A stretch of DNA of 64,000 nucleotides from positions 1 to 64,000 of the forward strand of contig NZ_DASWYS010000050.1 of assembly GCF_036404855.1 (NCBI RefSeq), given 5' to 3'. The notes below the pieces were generated by a model. It made no database searches and was not told the origin of the DNA. It saw only the letters and a program-made list of their open reading frames with translations. Shown piece by piece: positions 29,539-37,402 of the stretch. This DNA comes from Pelomonas sp036404855. Its GTDB lineage: Bacteria > Pseudomonadota > Gammaproteobacteria > Burkholderiales > Burkholderiaceae_C. Every line of letters starts with the position of its first letter. Within the stretch, counting starts at the first letter, position 1. Both the position numbers and the translations under genes were made by a program.

Positions 29539-30063
29539 ATGGCAACTGCAAAGACCCCGGCTAAGGCCGCACCGAAGAAGGCCGCCGCCAAGAAGGCCAC
29601 GCCGGCCAAGAAGGCTGCACCCGCGAAGAAGGCCGCTCCGGCCAAGAAGGCGGCTCCGGCAAAGAAGGCCACTCCGGCGAAGAAGGCCGCTCCGGCGAAG
29701 AAGGCTGCGCCCGCCAAGAAGGCCACTCCGGCCAAGAAGGCTGCGCCCGCCAAGAAGGCCACCCCGGCCAAGAAGGCTGCACCCGCCAAGAAGGCCGCTC
29801 CGGCCAAGAAGGCTGCTGCGCCCAAGAAGGCTGCTGCCAAGCCTGCCGCTAAGAAGGCCGCTGCACCCAAGAAGGCCGCTGCCAAGCCTGCTGCGAAAAA
29901 GCCTGCTGCCAAGAAGGCTGCTGCGCCCAAGAAGGCTGCTGCTAAGCCCGCCGCTGCCGCCAAGCCTGCCGCTGCTGCCAAGCCCGCTGCTGCTGCTCCG
30001 GCTGCCAAGACGGCGCTGAGCCCGCAAGCTGCTTGGCCCTTCCCGACCGGCAACAAGCCCTAA
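29539..30063 (+). CDS. Histone H1-like DNA-binding protein with PAKKA(A/T) repeats
   Basis: A 174-residue protein almost wholly of Ala, Lys and Pro, like the C-terminal tail of eukaryotic H1 and the AlgP/HctB/BpH1 proteins of bacteria. The start at ATG 29539 has a fine ribosome site (AAGGAG); an in-frame ATG 18 bases earlier lies upstream of that site. Residues 22-99 are thirteen copies of PAKKA(A/T), then looser AAPKKAAAKPAA repeats, then a distinct C-terminus TALSPQAAWPFPTGNKP. It would bind DNA non-specifically and compact the nucleoid. The number of repeats probably varies between strains. The gene is monocistronic, ended by a strong terminator. Confidence 0.9.
   Translation: MATAKTPAKAAPKKAAAKKATPAKKAAPAKKAAPAKKAAPAKKATPAKKAAPAKKAAPAKKATPAKKAAPAKKATPAKKAAPAKKAAPAKKAAAPKKAAAKPAAKKAAAPKKAAAKPAAKKPAAKKAAAPKKAAAKPAAAAKPAAAAKPAAAAPAAKTALSPQAAWPFPTGNKP
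29602..29835 (+). repeat. In-frame 18-bp tandem repeats of the H1-like gene, 13 copies
   Basis: Thirteen 18-base units, each encoding PAKKA plus Ala or Thr, run head to tail with only silent changes and an Ala/Thr switch. Such arrays are prone to slippage in whole units, which would lengthen or shorten the protein without breaking the frame. Confidence 0.9.
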
Positions 30064-30087
30064 TCAGGCGATCAGCTGACACACTGA

Positions 30088-30157
30088 CCGGGCGGTTGAC
30101 CGCCCGGCCCGTCAAATCAGCCAACCCGGCCCGAGTCTCTCGGTGCCGGGTTTTTTT
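30088..30157 (+). terminator. Double-hairpin intrinsic terminator of the H1-like gene
   Basis: A first perfect hairpin, CCGGGCGGT/ACCGCCCGG around TG (30088-30107), lacks a T-run. A second, AACCCGGC-CCGAG (30123-30135) with CTCGG-T-GCCGGGTT (30139-30152), makes a 13-bp stem with one bulged T and a three-base loop, and is followed by seven T (30151-30157). The second is a textbook Rho-independent terminator. Confidence 0.92.
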
Positions 30158-30464
30158 CGTGGCGCGTCCGACATCTGCCTACTCTGGTAGGTGCAAGTCC
30201 TCCTCAGCGCGTCACGACGAACGAAGCGCAGCGCCATCGCATGCGCGTATGACCGGGCACGCAGAGCGAGCGTGAAAGAGGCAACGAGGCGATGAGCAAG
30301 CACCGGATGGAAGCGATGCCGACCAGGGCGGTCATGAACCGCGAAGCTCTCGTGATCCAAGCGCTCAGGGCAACGAGCCACGCACACGTCGCAGCTCGGG
30401 TCGGCTCTGGGCAGCGTTCGCCAAGCCTGGAAGACGTGAGCCGACCGCGCGAGCTCGCGGCGCC
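30158..30464. other. Non-coding stretch after the terminator, possible group II intron remnant
   Basis: About 300 bp with no supported gene. Starting right after the terminator T-run it reads CGTGGCGCG, then contains TAGGTGCAAGTCCTCC (about 30188-30203), GCGTATGACCGGG and GGCGATGAGCAAGCACCGGA. These phrases recall domain I of bacterial group II introns, and class C introns insert just after terminator hairpins. No intron-encoded reverse transcriptase is present, so at best this is a 5' fragment. The resemblance is from memory and not verified; it may equally be ordinary spacer DNA. Confidence 0.3.
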
Positions 30465-31418
30465 TCAGGGGTAGAAGATGTTGACGCTGTAGCCGCTGAC
30501 ACGTTGGCCGCCGGTGCTGAAGACGAGGCTTAGAGCCTGCTCTGACTCGGCGTTGATCTGCGTGAGCGCCGGGCTCATGGCTTCAGGGCCCATGACGCGG
30601 CGTGCGAGCGGGGCACCGTTGGCGTCGGTCAGGCTCAGCTCGATGGAAGGGGCCGCGACATCCACGCCGGTCTTGTTGCGCAGCGCCAGATTGAGCTTGT
30701 AGCCGCCGCTGCCGATGGGATTCAGCGAGGTGGCGTCGATGCTCAGGGCTTCGATGCGTTTCCAGGGCTTGATCTCACAACCCGCAATCCCGCACAGGGC
30801 ATTGAGCGGCTCGCGCAACGGTGGATGCAGCGCGGCGAGGGCGTGGCGGAAGTGCAGCGCGACCTGCAGGGCCAGCAGAACGACCAGCAGCAGCGACAGG
30901 CCTGCCAAGGCCAGGCGGACACCGGGCCGGTTCCAGCGTGCGCTGCTCTCGGCCCGGCGCATGAACTCCGGCATGACAGGCGCCGCAGTCGCCGCGAGTG
31001 CGGGTTCGGCCGCCATGCTGGGCGTGGGTTCGGGCGTGTGGACGGGCGGCATCTGCGCCGCGGCATGATCCTCGTCGACCCAGCGTGGTTCGTGCCGGGC
31101 GATATCCGGCGAAGGCCAGCCCGTGGGCAAGGCCTCCGGGTGCGGCTCGGGCTCGGGTGGCGGCATCCAGGGCTGCTGCGGCTCGAAGGCCGGGGCCGGG
31201 GCCGGAGGAGGTGGCGGCGAAGGCTCAGGTTCCGCGGCCTGCGTGAACTGGGTGGGCCAGGGCGGGGGCGCGTCGCGCTCGATGTCGAACAAGAGCTCTC
31301 GGGCGTCAAAGATCTCGGCGCATCGACCGCAGCGCACCCAGCCGTCGGAGACGCGCAGCTGGTCCTCGACGATCCTGAAGATCGTTCCGCAGGCGGTGCA
31401 GCGCGTCGCGAGGCTCAT
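30465..31418 (-). CDS. DUF3426 membrane protein with N-terminal zinc ribbon
   Basis: A 317-residue protein from ATG 31418, overlapping the prmA stop by 4 bases. The N-terminal MJ0042-type zinc ribbon has Cys7-x2-Cys10 and Cys30-x2-Cys33 (CTACGTIFRI; VRCGRCAEIFD). A Pro/Glu-rich linker follows (about 55-150), then one transmembrane helix (LALAGLSLLLVVLLALQVAL) and a C-terminal DUF3426 beta-rich domain (LNPIGSGGYKLNLALRNKTG). The gene follows prmA in many betaproteobacteria. Function is unknown; the zinc ribbon would be cytoplasmic and the C-terminal domain periplasmic. Confidence 0.88.
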   Translation of the reverse strand: MSLATRCTACGTIFRIVEDQLRVSDGWVRCGRCAEIFDARELLFDIERDAPPPWPTQFTQAAEPEPSPPPPPAPAPAFEPQQPWMPPPEPEPHPEALPTGWPSPDIARHEPRWVDEDHAAAQMPPVHTPEPTPSMAAEPALAATAAPVMPEFMRRAESSARWNRPGVRLALAGLSLLLVVLLALQVALHFRHALAALHPPLREPLNALCGIAGCEIKPWKRIEALSIDATSLNPIGSGGYKLNLALRNKTGVDVAAPSIELSLTDANGAPLARRVMGPEAMSPALTQINAESEQALSLVFSTGGQRVSGYSVNIFYP

Positions 31419-32311
31419 GTGTGACGTCGGGCTGTCATCAGGATCCAGCCATCTTCTTCGTCGCTGACGTCGAGCTTCAGCCACGGCGCATAGGCGGCCT
31501 TCAGTTCGTCGGCCTGGCGGCTGAGAATGCCGGCGAGGATCAGGTCACCACCCGGCGCGACGTGGGCGCAGAGCAGCGGTGCGAGCAGCTTCAGCGGAGT
31601 GGCCAGGATGTTGGCGATGACCAGCGGGTACTCGCCCCGGGCCAGCTCGGGCAGGCCCGGATTCAGCGTGACGCCGTTGGCCGTCGCGTTGTCGCGTGAG
31701 GAATTGATGGCCGCCGGGTCGATGTCCACCGCGTCGATGTCGTGCGCGCCGTGCAATGCCGCGCCGATGGCGAGGATGCCGGAACCGCAGCCGTAGTCGA
31801 GCACGCGAGGCCATCGCTGCGCATGCGTCGCAATCCAGCGCAGGCACATCCGAGTTGTTGGATGCGTGCCCGTGCCGAACGCCAAGCCCGGGTCCAGCCG
31901 CATGACGCGCTGAGCCTGTGGCGGTGCTTGATGCCAACTCGGCACGATCCAGAATTCCGGCGTGATCTCGACCGGCGCGAACTGGCTTTGCGTCAGGCGC
32001 ACCCAGTCCTGCTCAGGCACAGCCTGGATGGCCTGGACATGCACGTCGGCCGCCCAGTCCTGGGCGAGGATCAGCGTCGCGGCTTCGGTTGCCTCGGGTT
32101 CGGTGGGGAAGAGCGCCTTGACGACCGAGCGCTCCCATCCAGCCTTGGGCGCCGGCATGCCGGGCTCGCCGAACAAGGCCTGCTCGGCGTCGGTGTCTGC
32201 GTCGGCATCCTCCACCGACACCGCCAGGGCGTCGATCTCCATCAGCGCATCGCTGACGATCTCGACGTCCGCCTCGCGGCAGACGAGGGCAAGCTCAAAC
32301 AGGTTGCTCAT
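31415..32311 (-). CDS. prmA: PrmA, ribosomal protein L11 methyltransferase
   Basis: A 298-residue SAM-dependent enzyme that trimethylates ribosomal protein L11. The N-terminal substrate-binding domain (ELALVCREADVEIVSDAL) is followed by the Rossmann domain: FGTGTHPTTRMCLRW, then the SAM motif VLDYGCGSGILAIGAAL, and VIANILATPLKLLAPLL. Its ATG shares one base with the accC stop (TGATG), so translation is coupled. The C-terminus closes with DVSDEEDGWILMTARR, usual for the family. Confidence 0.95.
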   Translation of the reverse strand: MSNLFELALVCREADVEIVSDALMEIDALAVSVEDADADTDAEQALFGEPGMPAPKAGWERSVVKALFPTEPEATEAATLILAQDWAADVHVQAIQAVPEQDWVRLTQSQFAPVEITPEFWIVPSWHQAPPQAQRVMRLDPGLAFGTGTHPTTRMCLRWIATHAQRWPRVLDYGCGSGILAIGAALHGAHDIDAVDIDPAAINSSRDNATANGVTLNPGLPELARGEYPLVIANILATPLKLLAPLLCAHVAPGGDLILAGILSRQADELKAAYAPWLKLDVSDEEDGWILMTARRHT

Positions 32312-33660
32312 CAGCGTTTGTGGGCGGCCATCCAGCCTTCGAGGTAGTGGATGGAGGTGCCACCTTCGATGAACTTGGCGTCGGCCATCAGCTCGCGATG
32401 CAGCGGGATGTTGGTCTGAATGCCCTCCACCACTGTCTCGCTCAGCGCGATGCGCATGCGGGCCAGAGCCTGCTCACGCGTGTCGCCGTGGACGATGATC
32501 TTGCCGATCATGGAGTCGTAGTTGGGCGGCACGAAGTAGTTTGTGTAGGCGTGCGAGTCCACGCGCACGCCGGGACCACCGGGGGCGTGCCACATCGTGA
32601 TGCGGCCGGGCGAGGGTGTGAACTTGACCGGGTCCTCCGCGTTGATGCGGCACTCGATGGAGTGGCCCTTGAGCTCGATCTGGCGCTGCGTGAACGGCAG
32701 CTTCTCGCCGGCGGCGATCTTGATCTGCTGCTGCACGATGTCGATGCCGGTAACCAGCTCCGTGACCGGATGCTCCACCTGCACGCGGGTGTTCATCTCG
32801 ATGAAGTAGAACTCACCGTTCTCGTACAGGAACTCGAAGGTGCCAGCGCCGCGATAGCCCATCTTCTTGCAGGCAGCGGCGCAGCGGTCGCCCACCTTCT
32901 CGATGGTGCGGCGGGGGATGCCGGGAGCCGGCGCTTCCTCGATGATCTTCTGGTGGCGGCGCTGCATGGAGCAGTCTCGCTCACCCAGCCACACGGCGTT
33001 CTTGAAGGTGTCGGCGAGGACCTGGATCTCCACGTGGCGTGGGTTCTCCAGGAACTTCTCCATGTAGACCTCGGGGTTGCCGAAGGCCGCACCTGCTTCG
33101 GCGCGCGTCGTTTGCACGGCATGCACCAGGGCCGCCTCGGTGTGCACCACCCGCATGCCGCGGCCACCGCCACCGCCGGCGGCCTTGATGATGACCGGGT
33201 AACCCACCGAGCGGGCGATCTTGATGATTTCCTTCGGGTCCTCGGGCAGGGCGCCCTCGGATCCGGGCACGCAGGGCACGCCGGCCCGGATCATGGCCTG
33301 CTTGGCCGAGACCTTGTCGCCCATCATGCGAATGGACTCGGGCGTCGGGCCGATGAAGGTGAAGCCGCTGCGCTCTACGCGCTCGGCGAAGTCGGCGTTC
33401 TCGCTGAGGAAGCCGTACCCGGGGTGGATGGCCTCGGCGTCGGTCACCTCCGCCGTGGCGATGATGGCCGGCATGCTGAGGTAGCTCTGGGCCGAAGGCG
33501 CGGGGCCGATGCAGACCGCCTCGTCGGCGAGGCGCACGTACTTGGCGTCGCGGTCAGCCTCGGAATAGACGACGACAGACTTGATGCCGAGCTCGCGACA
33601 GGCGCGCTGGATACGCAACGCGATCTCGCCGCGGTTGGCGATAAGAACCTTCTTGAACAT
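32311..33660 (-). CDS. accC: AccC, biotin carboxylase subunit of acetyl-CoA carboxylase
   Basis: A 449-residue ATP-grasp enzyme that carboxylates biotin on AccB, the first step of fatty acid synthesis. Clear signatures are KVLIANRGEIALRIQRACRE (N-terminal domain), GYPVIIKAAGGGGGRGMRVV (ATP-binding glycine loop), RDCSMQRRHQKIIEEAPAP, and FIEMNTRVQVEHPVTELVTG (active site). Length is exactly that of the family. It lies 9 bp after accB, and its stop overlaps prmA. Confidence 0.97.
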   Translation of the reverse strand: MFKKVLIANRGEIALRIQRACRELGIKSVVVYSEADRDAKYVRLADEAVCIGPAPSAQSYLSMPAIIATAEVTDAEAIHPGYGFLSENADFAERVERSGFTFIGPTPESIRMMGDKVSAKQAMIRAGVPCVPGSEGALPEDPKEIIKIARSVGYPVIIKAAGGGGGRGMRVVHTEAALVHAVQTTRAEAGAAFGNPEVYMEKFLENPRHVEIQVLADTFKNAVWLGERDCSMQRRHQKIIEEAPAPGIPRRTIEKVGDRCAAACKKMGYRGAGTFEFLYENGEFYFIEMNTRVQVEHPVTELVTGIDIVQQQIKIAAGEKLPFTQRQIELKGHSIECRINAEDPVKFTPSPGRITMWHAPGGPGVRVDSHAYTNYFVPPNYDSMIGKIIVHGDTREQALARMRIALSETVVEGIQTNIPLHRELMADAKFIEGGTSIHYLEGWMAAHKR

Positions 33661-33669
33661 CAGAAGTCC

Positions 33670-34137
33670 TTACTCAATCACGAACAGCGGCTGACCGAAC
33701 TCGACCGCCTGGCCGTTCTCGCACAGGATCTTGGTGATCGTGCCGCTCTTGTCGGCCTCGATCTCGTTCATGATCTTCATCGCCTCGATGATGCAGATGG
33801 CTTCGCCTTCCTTGACCTGCTGCCCAATGTCGGCGAAGGGCTTGGCGTTGGGGCTGGAGGCGCGATAGAAGGTGCCGACCATGGGCGACTTGACGATGTG
33901 GCCGGTCTCGACCGGTGCGGCGGCTGAAGGCGCAGCGGCGGCCATCGGTGCGGCGACGGGCGCGGCAGCGGTGACGACCGGCGTGGCCGGTGCCGTGGCA
34001 TAGACCGGCTGCACGGCGATGGCGGCCGGGTCGGACTTGACGATGCGGACCTTGCCGTCGGCCTCGGTGATTTCCAGTTCAGAGATATTGGATTCCGAGA
34101 CGAGGTCGATGAGGGTTTTGAGCTTGCGCAGGTCCAT
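33670..34137 (-). CDS. accB: AccB, biotin carboxyl carrier protein
   Basis: A 155-residue protein. The N-terminal segment MDLRKLKTLIDLVSESNISE is the usual AccB start, followed by an Ala/Pro-rich linker (about 45-80) and a biotinyl domain with the biotin-accepting Lys in IIEAMKIMNEIEAD. The thumb-like insert around FYRASSPNAKPFADIG is characteristic of acetyl-CoA carboxylase carriers. It hands biotin between AccC and the carboxyltransferase (AccA/AccD, not in the window). It is co-transcribed with accC and probably with aroQ upstream. Confidence 0.96.
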   Translation of the reverse strand: MDLRKLKTLIDLVSESNISELEITEADGKVRIVKSDPAAIAVQPVYATAPATPVVTAAAPVAAPMAAAAPSAAAPVETGHIVKSPMVGTFYRASSPNAKPFADIGQQVKEGEAICIIEAMKIMNEIEADKSGTITKILCENGQAVEFGQPLFVIE

Positions 34138-34197
34138 CGTGGCTCCAGGCTGTGTTGTTGTTGTGGGGGGAAAGAAAAAAGCGGCGCGAACGCAGTG

Positions 34198-34641
34198 TCA
34201 GGCGCCGGCTTCCAACGATTCGAGGGCGTGGCGCAGCGCGAGGCGGTAGCCGTTCGCGCCGAGGCCGCAGATCACACCTACCGCCAGCTCGCTCACGTAG
34301 CTGTGATGGCGGAAAGCCTCGCGGCGGTGGATGTTGGACAAATGAACTTCGATGAAGGGCAGCGCCACCGCCGCCAGCGCGTCGCGGATGGCGACGCTGG
34401 TATGCGTGTAGGCAGCCGGGTTGATGATGATGAAACGCGTGCCGTCGGTGCGCGCAGCCTGGATGCGGTCGACCAGAGCCCCTTCGTGGTTGCTTTGGAA
34501 GCTGCTCAGCTTGGCGCCGGCATTCGTTGCGATCGCGCCGAGTTCGGCGTCGATCTGCGTGAGTGTCTGCGCGCCGTAGACCTCGGGCTCGCGGGTGCCG
34601 AGCAGGTTGAGGTTGGGGCCATGCAGGACGAGAACTTGCAT
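34198..34641 (-). CDS. aroQ: AroQ, type II 3-dehydroquinate dehydratase
   Basis: A 147-residue enzyme that converts 3-dehydroquinate to 3-dehydroshikimate. ATG 34641 was chosen; the preceding TTG gives one extra residue. Type II signatures are LVLHGPNLNLLGTREPEVYG (catalytic Tyr), SNHEGALVDRIQAA, INPAAYTHTSVAIRDAL, EVHLSNIHRREAFRHHSYVS and VICGLGANGYRLAL. It heads the aroQ-accB-accC-prmA set, a common order in betaproteobacteria. The shikimate enzyme AroE is encoded about 2 kb further on the same strand. Confidence 0.96.
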   Translation of the reverse strand: MQVLVLHGPNLNLLGTREPEVYGAQTLTQIDAELGAIATNAGAKLSSFQSNHEGALVDRIQAARTDGTRFIIINPAAYTHTSVAIRDALAAVALPFIEVHLSNIHRREAFRHHSYVSELAVGVICGLGANGYRLALRHALESLEAGA

Positions 34642-34750
34642 CAAACACGTAGCGGCTCGTCTGCCCTGAGGTCTAGAGAGCCGCCACTAAATTGAGGAAG
34701 GGCGAACTTTACGCGTTTTGGCGCCGATTTCCCGCCGGATAGGGAAATTC

Positions 34751-35272
34751 TCAGTTTTCAGTCAGTAGCCTCAGATCTGCGAGGTGACTGACCCCCAAAC
34801 GGCGCCAACGGATCTCACCCGTCTCGTCGAAGGCGACTGAAAAGGGCAGGCCGCCGGCCGGATTGCCCAGTTCGCGCACCAGCCCCAGACCTTCCGGGCC
34901 GGCCAAGGCGATCGCGAAATCCAGTGGCGACTTCTGCAGAAAGGCCTTGACCGGCTCGGCTTGGTCCACCGCCAGGCCCAGCACCTGCCAGCCCTTGCTT
35001 TTGGCCTCGTTGTAGAACTGATTGATCTCCGGCAGCTCCTTCACGCAGGGCGGACACCAAGTCGCCCAGAAGTTGACGAGCAGCGGCCGGCCGCGCCAGC
35101 GGGTGACGTCTACGTCGGTGCCGTCCAGGCTGGGAAAGCGTCGCGCCCAGAAGGCCTGCGCGGCGGCGGACGCCTCCGGCGGGTGGAATCGGTGCCAGGC
35201 GAAGCCCGCGCCGAGGGCGGCGGCGCCGAGACCGGCGCCGGTCAGGAGGAGACGGCGGTTGATGAGGCTCAT
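34751..35272 (-). CDS. TlpA-family thiol:disulfide oxidoreductase
   Basis: A 173-residue protein from ATG 35272; the start overlaps the upstream gene by 4 bases. The N-terminus (RRLLLTGAGLGAAALGAGFAW) is an uncleaved or signal-type anchor with a twin-Arg start. The thioredoxin fold follows with redox motif CPPC in LLVNFWATWCPPCVKELPEI and the cis-Pro segment GGLPFSVAFDETGEI. It is likely a periplasmic reductase, for example for cytochrome c maturation or oxidative repair; the substrate cannot be told from sequence. It is the last gene of a seven-gene overlapping run that starts at 40896. Confidence 0.9.
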   Translation of the reverse strand: MSLINRRLLLTGAGLGAAALGAGFAWHRFHPPEASAAAQAFWARRFPSLDGTDVDVTRWRGRPLLVNFWATWCPPCVKELPEINQFYNEAKSKGWQVLGLAVDQAEPVKAFLQKSPLDFAIALAGPEGLGLVRELGNPAGGLPFSVAFDETGEIRWRRLGVSHLADLRLLTEN

Positions 35273-35865
35273 TCGGAGGTGTCCAGCAAAGTCTGCAGGG
35301 CGGCCAGGTCGCCGCGCTCGGTCTGGCCGCGTGAATCGGGTTTGAGGGCTCCGCGCAGGTCGTCGAAGTCCAGGATGGTCAGGCACAGCGTCACCCGCTC
35401 GCCTAGGGCGGGGCAGGGCGCATCCAGGATGAGCATATCCACCGGCCGGCCTCGGCTGGCCGTGGCCTCGGCGACGTCGAAGCTCAGTCCGCGATTGAGC
35501 AGCTCGATCTCGGCGGCCTTGCTGTCATCGCAGTAGAGCTGCAGATGGACATTGGACAGGCGCGTGGCAGTGCCGCGCCAGACGGCGCCAGCAAGGTGGG
35601 GGCGGAACTCGGCCAGGCGCGCCATCCACTGCGCGGCCAGCTCGCGCAGCGCGCGCAGCTCCGCCGGCTGGGTGTCGCCGTGGAAGATGGCAATGTGCTC
35701 GCGCACGGCGCCCTCCACCTCATCGTTGCCGGGCAGGGCGGCGCGCGGCGCCCCCAGATCGCGGGCGGCGCGCTGTTTGGCGGGGCCCCAGTCCATGCCC
35801 TCGTCGACGATGAGGCGGGCCGCCATTGCGGCGATCTCGGCAGTGATATCGGTGCCGTCGCTCAT
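35269..35865 (-). CDS. Conserved-looking hypothetical protein
   Basis: A 198-residue soluble protein with no signal peptide, membrane segment or recognised catalytic motif. The N-terminal half is helical (AAMAARLIVDEGMDWGPAKQRAARDL; AVREHIAIFHG) and the C-terminal half is alpha/beta (VHLQLYCDDSKAAEIELLNRG; LTICLTILDFDDL-like end). Codon use matches its neighbours, and both ends overlap adjacent genes by 4 bases (mtgA upstream, tlpA-like downstream), so it is surely translated. Proteins of this kind sit in the same cluster in related betaproteobacteria as far as I recall. No function is proposed. Confidence 0.8.
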   Translation of the reverse strand: MSDGTDITAEIAAMAARLIVDEGMDWGPAKQRAARDLGAPRAALPGNDEVEGAVREHIAIFHGDTQPAELRALRELAAQWMARLAEFRPHLAGAVWRGTATRLSNVHLQLYCDDSKAAEIELLNRGLSFDVAEATASRGRPVDMLILDAPCPALGERVTLCLTILDFDDLRGALKPDSRGQTERGDLAALQTLLDTSE

Positions 35866-36578
35866 GGCAACTGGGCGCTATTCATGCGGCCGGTGATGAT
35901 GCTGGCGCGGCCCATCACGTAGGGCGATGTCGGTTGGCGCTCGAAGCGCTTGGGCGCGGGCAGCATCACGGCCAGACGCGCGGCCTCGAAGGCGCCGAGG
36001 CGGGCCGCGTCGACGTGGAAATAGTGGCGCGCCGCGGCCTGGGCGCCGAACAGGCCTTCGCCCCATTCGACGTTGTTCAGGTAGATCTCGAGGATGCGGC
36101 GCTTGTCGAGCAGGCCTTCGAGCATCAGCGTCAAGACCAGCTCCTGGCTCTTGCGCAGCAGGGTGCGCTCACCGGAGAGGAACAGGTTCTTGGCGAGTTG
36201 CTGCGTGATTGTCGAGCCACCGATGACCTTGGCAGAGGTCCTGCCCCGCGCCTCGGCGCGGGCCTGCGCCTTTTCGTTCTTCTTCCATGCGCCCTTCAGG
36301 GCGTCCCAGTCGACACCGCCATGCTCGGCGAAGGAGTCGTCCTCGCTGGCGATGACTGCGCGCTTGAGCGTCGCCGGCAACTGGGCGTCATCCACCCATT
36401 GCTGGGCCCAGGCGACCTGGTGCTTCTCACCGAGCAGGCGAAGGGCCTCGCTGCGCTGGAAGCTGGTTGACTGCGGCGCAACGAAACGCATCAGTGCAAT
36501 GCGGCCAGCAAACCAGACCTGCAGGCACAGCACGGCCAGCAGCATCACGGCCAGCAGTCGGCCGAGGTGGCGAATCAT
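35862..36578 (-). CDS. mtgA: MtgA, monofunctional peptidoglycan transglycosylase
   Basis: A 238-residue GT51 enzyme that polymerises lipid II glycan strands. A single N-terminal membrane anchor (LLAVMLLAVLCLQVWFAG) is followed by the catalytic domain with AVIASEDDSFAEHGGVDW (catalytic Glu), GGSTITQQLAKNLFLSGERT and RILEIYLNNVEWGEGLFG (second Glu). There is no transpeptidase domain, and length fits MtgA. It overlaps aroE by 4 bases and the next hypothetical gene by 4 bases. Orientation puts the active site in the periplasm. Confidence 0.95.
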   Translation of the reverse strand: MIRHLGRLLAVMLLAVLCLQVWFAGRIALMRFVAPQSTSFQRSEALRLLGEKHQVAWAQQWVDDAQLPATLKRAVIASEDDSFAEHGGVDWDALKGAWKKNEKAQARAEARGRTSAKVIGGSTITQQLAKNLFLSGERTLLRKSQELVLTLMLEGLLDKRRILEIYLNNVEWGEGLFGAQAAARHYFHVDAARLGAFEAARLAVMLPAPKRFERQPTSPYVMGRASIITGRMNSAQLP

Positions 36579-37402
36579 GGCGTGGCCCCGAGTTCGGACC
36601 GGATGGCAGCCAGCACCGGCGCCGTGTCTGGGCGCACGCCGCGCCAGAAATAGAAGGCCTCGGCCGCCTGCTCGACCAGCATTCCCAGGCCGTCGCGCGG
36701 CTCGGCGCCGTGGGCGGCCGCCCAGTTCAGGAAGCCCTGCGCCTTGGGGCCGTACATCATGTCCAGCGCGAGGGCGCCCGGTTTGAGCACGCGGGAATCC
36801 ACGGGCGAGTCGGCTCCCGCCAGGCTGGTGCTGGTCGCGTTGACGACGACGTCCTGCGCGGCGGGTGCGTCGGCCAGCGTCGTTGCAGTCAGCGGCACGC
36901 CCAGGTGGGCATGGCTGGCGACCAGCGCCTGGGCTTTGTCCGGCGTGCGGTTGACGATGCAGATGTTCGCCGGGCCCGCGGCGATCAGGCTGCCCAGCAC
37001 GCCGGCCGCAGCGCCACCGGCACCGACGAGCAGCAACTGCAGGCCCGCCAGCGGGCGGCCCGCGTTGCGCTGGAGATCGTTGACGAGCCCGGCGCCGTCG
37101 GTGTTGTCACCCACCCAGCCATCGGCGTCGAAGCGCAGTGTGTTGACGGCGCCGCCAAGCTGTGCGCGCTCGGTGCGCCTGGCGGCCATCGCGAAGGCGT
37201 CGAACTTGAAGGGCACGGTGATGTTGCAACCCTTGGCGCCGGAGGCCGCGAAGGCGCGCAGCGTGGGGACGAAGCCGTCCAGCGGCGCCAGCAGGCGTTC
37301 GTACGTCAGCCACTGCCCGGTCTGCGCGGCAAACATCGCGTGGATGGCCGGGGAGCGGCTGTGCGCGACGGGGTTGCCGACCACCGCATATCTATCGGTC
37401 AT
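36575..37402 (-). CDS. aroE: AroE, shikimate 5-dehydrogenase
   Basis: A 275-residue NADP-dependent enzyme that reduces 3-dehydroshikimate. It shows the N-terminal substrate site (YAVVGNPVAHSRSPAIHAMF), KGCNITVPFKFDAF with the catalytic Lys, NTLRFDADGWVGDNTDGAGL with the catalytic Asp, and the dinucleotide loop LLLVGAGGAAAGVLGSL. The C-terminus has DGLGMLVEQAAEAFYFWRG. It overlaps the TonB-like gene and mtgA by 4 bases each, so it belongs to one transcript. Length is normal. Confidence 0.96.
   Translation of the reverse strand: MTDRYAVVGNPVAHSRSPAIHAMFAAQTGQWLTYERLLAPLDGFVPTLRAFAASGAKGCNITVPFKFDAFAMAARRTERAQLGGAVNTLRFDADGWVGDNTDGAGLVNDLQRNAGRPLAGLQLLLVGAGGAAAGVLGSLIAAGPANICIVNRTPDKAQALVASHAHLGVPLTATTLADAPAAQDVVVNATSTSLAGADSPVDSRVLKPGALALDMMYGPKAQGFLNWAAAHGAEPRDGLGMLVEQAAEAFYFWRGVRPDTAPVLAAIRSELGATP

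Noticed and set aside
29602..29835. Regular repeats that could suggest a CRISPR-like array
   Set aside because: Units are contiguous 18-mers without spacers and encode PAKKA(A/T) in frame.
29388..30056. Minus-strand frame giving LAGAAFLAG-type repeats that mimic a membrane protein
   Set aside because: It is the reverse reading of the PAKKA repeats of the H1-like gene, which has a good start, ribosome site and terminator.
30465..31484. Longer start at 31484 for the DUF3426 gene
   Set aside because: The extra 22 residues are Arg-rich and translate the end of prmA; ATG 31418 gives the zinc ribbon at the N-terminus and a 4-base overlap.
34727..34748. ATTTCCC/GGGAAAT inverted repeat after the tlpA-like stop as a terminator
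   Set aside because: Only 7 bp, an eight-base loop, and no T-run on the minus strand.
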